Source of the DNA: Eleginops maclovinus
Taxonomy: Eukaryota > Chordata > Actinopteri > Perciformes > Eleginopidae
Length of the DNA: 64,000 bases
Reading direction: 5' to 3'
Assembly: GCF_036324505.1 (NCBI RefSeq)
Contig: NC_086370.1
Coordinates: forward strand, 6,690,012-6,754,011
Every line of letters starts with the position of its first letter. Position 1 is the first letter of the stretch. The notes under the pieces were generated by a model. It saw nothing but the letters and a program-made list of their open reading frames with translations. It did not search any database and was not told the DNA's origin. Both the position numbers and the translations under genes were made by a program. Of this stretch, positions 26,820 through 64,000 are shown in pieces.

Positions 26820-28160
26820 CTGAGAAACATATAAGATAATAAAACAAAGGTTTATCATTTTGTACATGTGACAACAACAGATAGTAATCCTCCTAATCAG
26901 CAGCAAGTAGCTATTTTGTTTTGCTTTATCCTCGCCCCTCTTTCTGTCTTCACTCACTATTCTGTGTGAAAGAAAGGTGTGTAGGAAAACAACGGGTGTG
27001 TCTTTTGACAATGTGGTTCCAGCAAGTATTTGAAATCTATCTTGCTTCTGCAATCTGAAATGTCAAGTCCATCCTTAGACGAGACACAACATGCAAAATG
27101 TCAGTTTTTTATTCACTGGTCAAGGTGGAGAGTTTAAGCTCCTTTGCTTCATTAACAATAATAATGCCTTCTTTTCCCTCTGACTGACTTTGTGTCTGTA
27201 AGATTTTCAAAAGTAAGGTAAAAAGTGGTTATGAGTTTACCTTTTTCCTTATACTTTGAGCTAGATATCACCACTTCAGCTGCACCAGATTTACTAACAA
27301 TTCAATTCCTAAATCATGGCAAATGTTTTAAAAAACTGTATGGTTGTTGACAGTATTTTCTAATGTATACAAAGGCATATCCAAGTCTCTCTGTAAAAAC
27401 TTGTATCTCGAATACAGTAGCTACTGTATACCTTGTTCTATAAGCTTTTCATATTTATCATCTGGAAATCTATGCAAATTAGCACATATTTAGTAATATA
27501 ATGCCTTGTTTGCATATTTAGACATAACATTTAAGAAAAATTGAAGTATAACAATTAAATGTCTTAATTGTAAGCAATGAATTTCATTATCATACTTACA
27601 AGTACATTTGTTTTTACCCTGTTCAACTGTAGTGTTCATACCAAACAGAACCAAATATTAGCACACACATATTCAGTACCCACCTCTCTGTGCACATGTG
27701 TGATGGCTGTGGCCAGCTCCAGCCCATCTAGCAGGTTGTTGCCATCGTAATCGTGCATCTTGAAGTAGTGCAGCTGAAGCTCCTGTGGCGTCATGTCTGT
27801 CTCCGGTTTGTCTATCACTCCCTCTAAATGCTCCATGATGTGGCTGGGAGACATGAAGAGGAGAGTCAAAAAAACACAGATTACATAGACACTGGACACT
27901 GGAGCCCAACGTGTTCAAAGTCCTCCATACTGTGTAAATAAGTCCTGCATGGTGCGGTCAGAGAACATGTTGGAATGTGGACACAACACTCACTCTTTGT
28001 CCTGGACCATGTTTCTGTCCAGGTGACCGTGGGATGTGACGTGAGCTGCACTCTCCACCACCTGCTGCTGATGCTGCTGCTCCCCCCCAGAGTGAACACA
28101 CAGCAGGCAGGAGGACAGGAGGACCAGCAGACCCCCCCACTGAGAACTACACCTCCCCAT
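26688..28160 (-). CDS. mcfd2: Multiple coagulation factor deficiency 2 homologue, EF-hand cargo-receptor subunit (3 coding exons)
   Basis: CDS on the - strand joins 28160-27994, 27843-27684 and 26819-26688 for 152 residues (human MCFD2: 146). Residues 1-26 form a hydrophobic signal peptide ([18 protein letters not shown]). Two EF-hands follow, with loops at 87-98 ([12 protein letters not shown]) and 135-146 ([12 protein letters not shown]), and the C-terminus is AEFAKSLE. The segments HIMEHLEGV and [19 protein letters not shown] are near-identical to human. MCFD2 is a soluble Ca2+-binding protein that pairs with the lectin LMAN1 in the ER-Golgi intermediate compartment to export coagulation factors V and VIII. 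By length offset, the human deficiency positions D129 and I136 correspond to D135 and I142 here; both are conserved. The gene appears intact. Confidence 0.95.
26820..27683 (-). other. mcfd2: mcfd2 intron between coding exons 2 and 3
   Basis: 864 bases, AT-rich, no repeat array or coding signal recognised. Confidence 0.85.
27684..27843 (-). CDS. mcfd2: mcfd2 coding exon 2 (first EF-hand)
   Basis: Acceptor TCTCCCAG, then [17 protein letters not shown], the first EF-hand and ITHVHRE before a GTGGGT donor. The first base completes an Asp codon split with exon 1. Confidence 0.95.
27994..28160 (-). CDS. mcfd2: mcfd2 coding exon 1 (signal peptide)
   Basis: ATG at 28160-28158 ([10 protein letters not shown]), one base after a CAGCAG acceptor. 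The exon encodes the signal peptide and a Gln/His-rich mature N-terminus ([10 protein letters not shown]), ending ...NMVQDK plus GA before a GTGAGT donor. The Gln/His stretch differs from the human N-terminus, which is the least conserved part of the protein. Confidence 0.92.
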
Positions 28161-28161
28161 T

Positions 28162-29498
28162 CTGCTGGGCACAAAGAGACAAAGAAAGCAAGTTAAGAAT
28201 CCTGTGTTGTATAAATCGATGGTCTATAGTACAATGTATACTCTCTGGCCACCTTATGAGGTACACCTGTTCAACTGCTCGTTAACGCAAATATCTAACC
28301 AGCCAATCACACGGCAGCAACTCAATGCATTAAGGCATGTAGACATGGTCAACACGACCTGGTGAAATAGAAGAGAGCATCAGCACGGGGAAGAAAGGGG
28401 ATTTAGGTGACTTTGAACATGGCCTGGTGGAGAATAGTAGATTGGAAAAATGTTGCCTGGTCTGATGAGTCTCGAGAGTTCTGCTGCTAGGTGCACGATT
28501 GATAAAAAAACGTATTCAATGATAATGGAGCGATTTTTGAAGGTTTATACTGTACACGAGCCTATATAACAAATGTCATCTTAGTAAAAGTTATTAATTA
28601 ACATGTTTTGCATCATAATTCTCTAATTTCATATATGGTTATGGTGGGATTATTTTTTTGCAAATCTGTATGACACAAATATTTTTTCTTAAGTCTGTAG
28701 AATACGACTTGTAGGTCGAAATATCTCTCAAGCTACACAATAATTAATTCAAAATTGTATTTAACACATATTTATTTATCAGAATCTGGTTTATAGAATT
28801 TCACATTCCTGGAATGTACTGGTTTATTGGTGCACATACATTGAATAGAAGAAAATTATATGATATAAATATGAAAAATACAAACGAGTGACTGAATTAA
28901 AAAAGAAAAAGTAATTTTATAGAAGAAAATTACAGTTTAAATTATAAAAAAAGGAGCAAAATATGTACACAATCTGAATTACAAAAAAAGCTATGCGGTT
29001 TTTAGGAGTGTGTGCATAAATATGCCAAATGGCGCAAGGATTGTGCAAAAGTTAACAGCATTAAGTATAAATAAATAATATGCAATATACATATTTAATT
29101 CTTATCTATAATTTAACTGCGCCACAGTCCCAACAGAGGAGAGAATATTTAGTAAAATCCTGATTGTAAATCAAAATTGTGAGACTATGGAAACATGCAG
29201 CCATATGTTGTTAGGAGGTAAAGGCAATAACCTTTTAAAACAATGGGCTACATGTAAATATTTAATTGCTGTGTAAATATCACATGGAGGTGCATACTGT
29301 ATGTACCACGAGGTTACATAACTAACGGTATCTTAGTAAAAGTTAACAGAAATATTATCGTTAGCAGAAAGGATGTCTGTAATATTTGTTAGCATGAAGC
29401 TTCGTTGCACTGCGTTGACATATCATTATCTGTTAAATGCACAAACCACACAATACGTTCAGTGATGTAATTACTGAAAGGGTCATTGTAATACTTAC
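28162..29498 (-). other. mcfd2: mcfd2 5' intron
   Basis: Intron separating the probable 5' UTR exon from the ATG exon. It contains the Tc1-like relic at 28240-28500; the remainder is AT-rich with no recognised feature. Confidence 0.5.
28240..28500 (+). mobile_element. Internally deleted Tc1/mariner-like transposon relic
   Basis: Begins with 'CACCTTATGAGGTACACCTG' and 'GCTCGTTAACGCAAATATCT', recognisable terminal sequence of an abundant fish DNA transposon. It then encodes the transposase start (GKKGDLGDFEHG) and jumps, after a deletion, to the region that normally encodes the catalytic WxxVxWSDESRF block, here out of frame. Most of the transposase and the far end are missing, so the copy is dead. 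Confidence 0.6.
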
Positions 29499-29580
29499 AC
29501 GGTAATGATTTGTATCTTCACTTGACTCCGTAGACAGTTATGTTGTTTTAGTCGTTGCCTCGCAAAAATGATCAGTTCTA
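29499..29580 (-). other. mcfd2: Probable mcfd2 5' UTR exon
   Basis: A consensus donor GTAAGT (- strand, 29498-29493) is the best candidate to join the acceptor just before the mcfd2 ATG. A - strand CCAAT box (29642-29638) lies upstream. The start of the exon is an estimate; no transcript evidence is available. Confidence 0.4.
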
Positions 29581-29637
29581 GCCTTTTAGGACGGAGTGGC
29601 TTGCCGTAGCTCCTCTTGGACACGACAGCTCATCGTG

Positions 29638-29642
29638 ATTGG
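29638..29642 (-). promoter_or_regulatory. CCAAT box, candidate mcfd2 promoter
   Basis: CCAAT on the - strand about 140 bases upstream of the candidate first donor. No clear TATA box was seen nearby, as is common for housekeeping secretory genes. Confidence 0.3.
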
Positions 29643-29644
29643 TT

Positions 29645-31620
29645 ATAGTTGTCAAAGAGTATACAGCTGGAGCAAGAGGATTACATCATTACCTACGTGC
29701 CAATCTCGCTAGACGCACCAGGAATACTACTGGTTGTTATTTCAAGCTTCCCACGACTAAAATATTATTTTATCATACCATGTACATGTTCCGAGATCAC
29801 CTTTAAGGTTATTGCAAGAAAATGATCCTGCTATAACACCTAGAAACACCTTTAAATTGGATTAAAATTGCATCCTTCCTGTTTTACAAGTTGGCAATAC
29901 ATCGAGTGAAATGTTGTGAAATCTCTTGAGTAAATTATCTATCGCTGACAGAAGCTAACCTTTACATAATTGCCAAAATTATTGCCATTTTCGAGTTGTA
30001 ATTTGTGAGAACTTTACACATAGTACCTTATAGGGGGAAAAGTACTTTAGCATGTGTTGTACTATCTTGACAGACGCGATGACTCTTTCATTACGTCAGC
30101 AGGGGGCGTGAAACAGCCGCTCAGCTGTCAAGTGTATACCAAGCGCAGGAGCACGCTGTGGTGGAGTTTACTGAGAGGAAGGATAAGAAGCGTCAATTTG
30201 ACAAGCAAATGTCAAGTTTCCAGAGAGAAAATGACGCTCCTAAATCTCTGTTCAGGAGACTTGAGGTTTTTCTAAATGTCAAAGAGTAGCTGATCAGTAA
30301 AACCCCTCAGTAGCCTAGTCAATGACCCCTGTCAGTGTTGACCCCGTTGTATTGACACCCTATGCTGTGGATGATAGAGTACACGGTAATTGTTGTTCCA
30401 CTGCTGGTGAAGTCATGTGTATTTCCTTTATCCCTCAATCGTTTGCAGTTTTCCCCCATTAAGAGCCCTGGTTAGTCATATAGTTTCCTCTGTACTGCAT
30501 GTTTTGTGACCTACAGAATTAAGTCAGTGCAATTGCATGTCAGTGCAATAGCTGACAGATGTATTATTTTGTAACTGAGCCAGGAGGTTAGCCAGCCCCA
30601 GCCTGCTGAAAGCTGCTGAACCCAGATCAGGGTGCAAGCCAAGCAATTACAAATGGATTTTAAGTCCAACAAAATTATTTATGAAATTACCACTATTAAC
30701 ATTTAAATAAATTAAATAACAGCACCTTATATGCATGCATGCTGTCTGTTTTGGTTTCTGTGGAACAGCTTTCTTTGCATTACTGCATCGTAAGCCCTAC
30801 CTGATCCAGTTAAAGTGTTAACAGAGAAGATTAAGGACATGGCTCCTGTTCAGAGAAGGACACCCTTCCTTTTATTTTAAACCACTACAGATAATGACCT
30901 CTCAAAATAAGGGCTGTAGATACCAATTATTTTCATCATCAGTTAATTTCCAGATCTATTCCTCAATTAATCGGTTCATCAGATTATAGTGAAACATATG
31001 TCAATGCAAGTTCTTAAACGTGCAAGTTGATGTCATTAAATGTCTTGTTTTTTAAAGATGTTGTACTTTAATATGATATAAAAACAGAAGAGCAGTTCCT
31101 AACTTTTTTTGGAAGTCTGGAAACAGGATTTTTTGCAACTTTATGAATGAAAAATTACTTAAACGATCATTTGATTGACACTATACTTTAGCTGGCTTGT
31201 ATTCATTTTGATCAACATATTATTTAGTCGATTAATCGTTGCAACTCTGATCATAGTGCAACACTGATTTTAAGAAATAACCCTAGTTACTGACAGGAGT
31301 CACTAATGTAAATGAACCTCAGAGGCTTATTGTTGAATATAAATATTGTTTAACAATTTATAATAAAAAAAAAATACTGTGTCTTACCAATACTATATTC
31401 TGTTTAACAAGTGTTTTTTATTTGTTTTGGGGTTTTTGTGTGTTTTTCGAAATAAAGATGGAAATGAAATGAATGAATGAGGCTTACAAAATAATATCTT
31501 GACAATTAAACCTTATTATGAGTAAAAACAAACAAAATGTCAGCAACATATTTACTGTTGTGCCGTTTTTTTCTGTTATAATTAACTTTTTGTAGTAGCC
31601 TAACTCACACCCCACCCCCC
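29645..31620. other. Intergenic interval between divergent mcfd2 and ttc7a
   Basis: About 2 kb between the two divergently transcribed genes. It holds one repeat relic (30905-31250) and otherwise no recognised gene. The promoter of ttc7a should lie near its right end, but no TATA or clear initiator could be assigned. Confidence 0.5.
30905..31250 (+). repeat. Dispersed repeat, GGGCTG(C/T)A...TTAGTCGATTAATCGTTGCA family, copy 1
   Basis: Starts with GGGCTGTAGATACC, contains ATTATTTTCATCATCAGTTAAT and ends TTTAGTCGATTAATCGTTGCA. The ends are roughly inverted copies of each other, as in a miniature inverted-repeat element. A related copy is at 47298-47600. Confidence 0.5.
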
Positions 31621-31716
31621 ATGCGCACTCAAAGAATACACGTTTATTTCTCCCGGCAGTTTGCAGTCACTCCCATCGTGTCCGGAGACTACAGTCACCA
31701 CCGGGACAGAGCGGCG

Positions 31717-62731
<31,015 letters not shown>

Positions 62732-64000
62732 GTATGACATCACGCACAACTTTTTTCCAAACACGAAATTGAATCTCTTTGAAATTGTATTTTATTGTTC
62801 TTTCTGTTAGCAGGGAATCTTTTTTTACCCTTGTTGTGGGGGCAAGTTAGCAAATCGGCATGCAAAGTTGACTATGAGGAAAAGTTTGTTTAGAAACTGG
62901 TGGTTGAAAATAATCTGATTGATATTCTTCTATTTCCCAGTGTTTTTAAGCTTTTGAATAATATTCCTTTTGGCAAGTACAAAATGGAAAATACATTGAT
63001 TTCAGCCTTTCCCGATCTCCAAGAAGAAAAGTCTACAGCCCACTTGATACACAGAACAGAAATGATAAGAATCTGCATGGGAATATTTGCAAAATGTCAA
63101 CGTGTACATGGCCAATCTTTTACCAGTATTATTGTTTATCATGTAAACCATATTAGTTTAGCATGATGGCATGCCTACATTTGCTAATTAGCATGTAAAA
63201 CAATTGCGGCTGAGGCTGATGGGAATTACGTGAAGGTACTCTATGAAAATTGTAAATATTGTTAAACAACAAAACAACATTTTAACTGATGACACTTACT
63301 GGTACTTTGCTTAAACAGGTTAAGTAAATGGATAGACAAAGTCATTCAAATGTATCATTACAGGGATTTCAATGTCTGATCAAAATATCCTGGAAATAAG
63401 TATTAAAACAGTTCTCCCAAAACAACAAATGTCAACCTCATGGAGGCTCTAGAGCAAAAGTCAGAGGGTCATGATTGTGAGTCAGATATTGCCATCACTA
63501 AATGTTTAAAACAATACTTTTTGATTCCATCTCAACCAACTAACATAAGCATCAAATTGTGTTCATCCTACTTGACAAAGAGGAAAGCTTTGACTTCTCT
63601 TAGTCAACTGGAGATGGACAATGTGGTGTACCTCGTGGATCAATTCTTGGACCACTTATGGTTAAGCTTAATGTATTGATATGGAAACCTGGAGCCTTCA
63701 TGTTAGGAATAACTTCACAACAAATCCAGGGGCTAATAAAAAAGGATAATGGTGCATCCAAATGCTCCCATTTCCAAAGTTAGGAAATGGATCTTTGGAA
63801 TTTGGTGTGTCTATGAATTTTAAGTTGTAATTGATGCTATAAAGAAGTTGTGGTTTACTTCATGGCTTTGAGTGTTAAAACTACTCATTGATATCTGTTT
63901 TAGAGTTGTTGTCCCCATTTCCCATATTTAAACTACATTTTATGATTATTATGACATCACCTGAATGCAGCACAAATTCCCAATCTCACAATCTAAACAA
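62732..64000 (+). other. ttc7a: ttc7a intron 18 (partial)
   Basis: About 1.3 kb of AT-rich intron to the window edge. An open frame near 63440-63679 (EALEQKSEGHDCES...) shows no TTC7 similarity and is treated as chance. Confidence 0.65.

Noticed and set aside
31621..31716. Upstream in-frame ATG extending ttc7a by 32 residues
   Set aside because: The extension has no counterpart in TTC7 proteins; ATG 31717 matches the family N-terminus.

Overview
The window is vertebrate nuclear DNA, almost certainly from a teleost fish. It is AT-rich with large introns, carries unusually many very long (CA/GT)n microsatellites, and contains relics of repeat families typical of ray-finned fish. Three genes can be rebuilt exon by exon from GT-AG splice sites and conserved protein sequence: prop1 (+ strand), mcfd2 (- strand) and the 5' five-sixths of ttc7a (+ strand). 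No bacterial-type gene, CRISPR array, rRNA or tRNA was seen.

Layout. 1-21.8 kb is a gene-poor stretch with no supportable coding exon; it holds microsatellites, a 27-base poly-C run and several decayed dispersed repeats. 21.8-24.2 kb is a three-exon paired-class homeobox gene, best matched by prop1, the pituitary transcription factor. 26.7-29.6 kb is mcfd2 on the - strand: three coding exons plus a probable 5' UTR exon, encoding a secreted two-EF-hand protein that partners LMAN1 in ER-to-Golgi cargo transport. A decayed Tc1/mariner-like relic sits in its 5' intron. 31.7 kb to the right edge is ttc7a, with 18 coding exons visible (about 711 codons) and the C-terminal TPR exons beyond the window. 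All 18 exons join in frame, so the gene looks intact. Its 9.8-kb intron 15 contains a 5'-truncated, internally deleted non-LTR retrotransposon (58.3-60.0 kb), followed by a CpG-rich, promoter-like block (60.2-60.65 kb).

The genes do not form a pathway. mcfd2 and ttc7a are head-to-head, as in human chromosome 2p21, whereas human PROP1 is on chromosome 5; prop1 beside mcfd2 is therefore a lineage-specific or ancestral arrangement worth checking.

The most interesting signals are the long CA/GT tracts packed against ttc7a splice sites (exons 4, 6, 8, 11, 15 and 16), including an exon 15 acceptor whose only upstream tract is (GT)n; a CAGCAG tandem acceptor inside the prop1 homeobox that could insert a Gln into helix 3; a perfect 17-bp-arm hairpin at the 5' junction of the LINE; and the promoter-like CCAAT/CRE/GC-box/YY1/ETS cluster in ttc7a intron 15. 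I found no clear evidence of a new multi-gene system.
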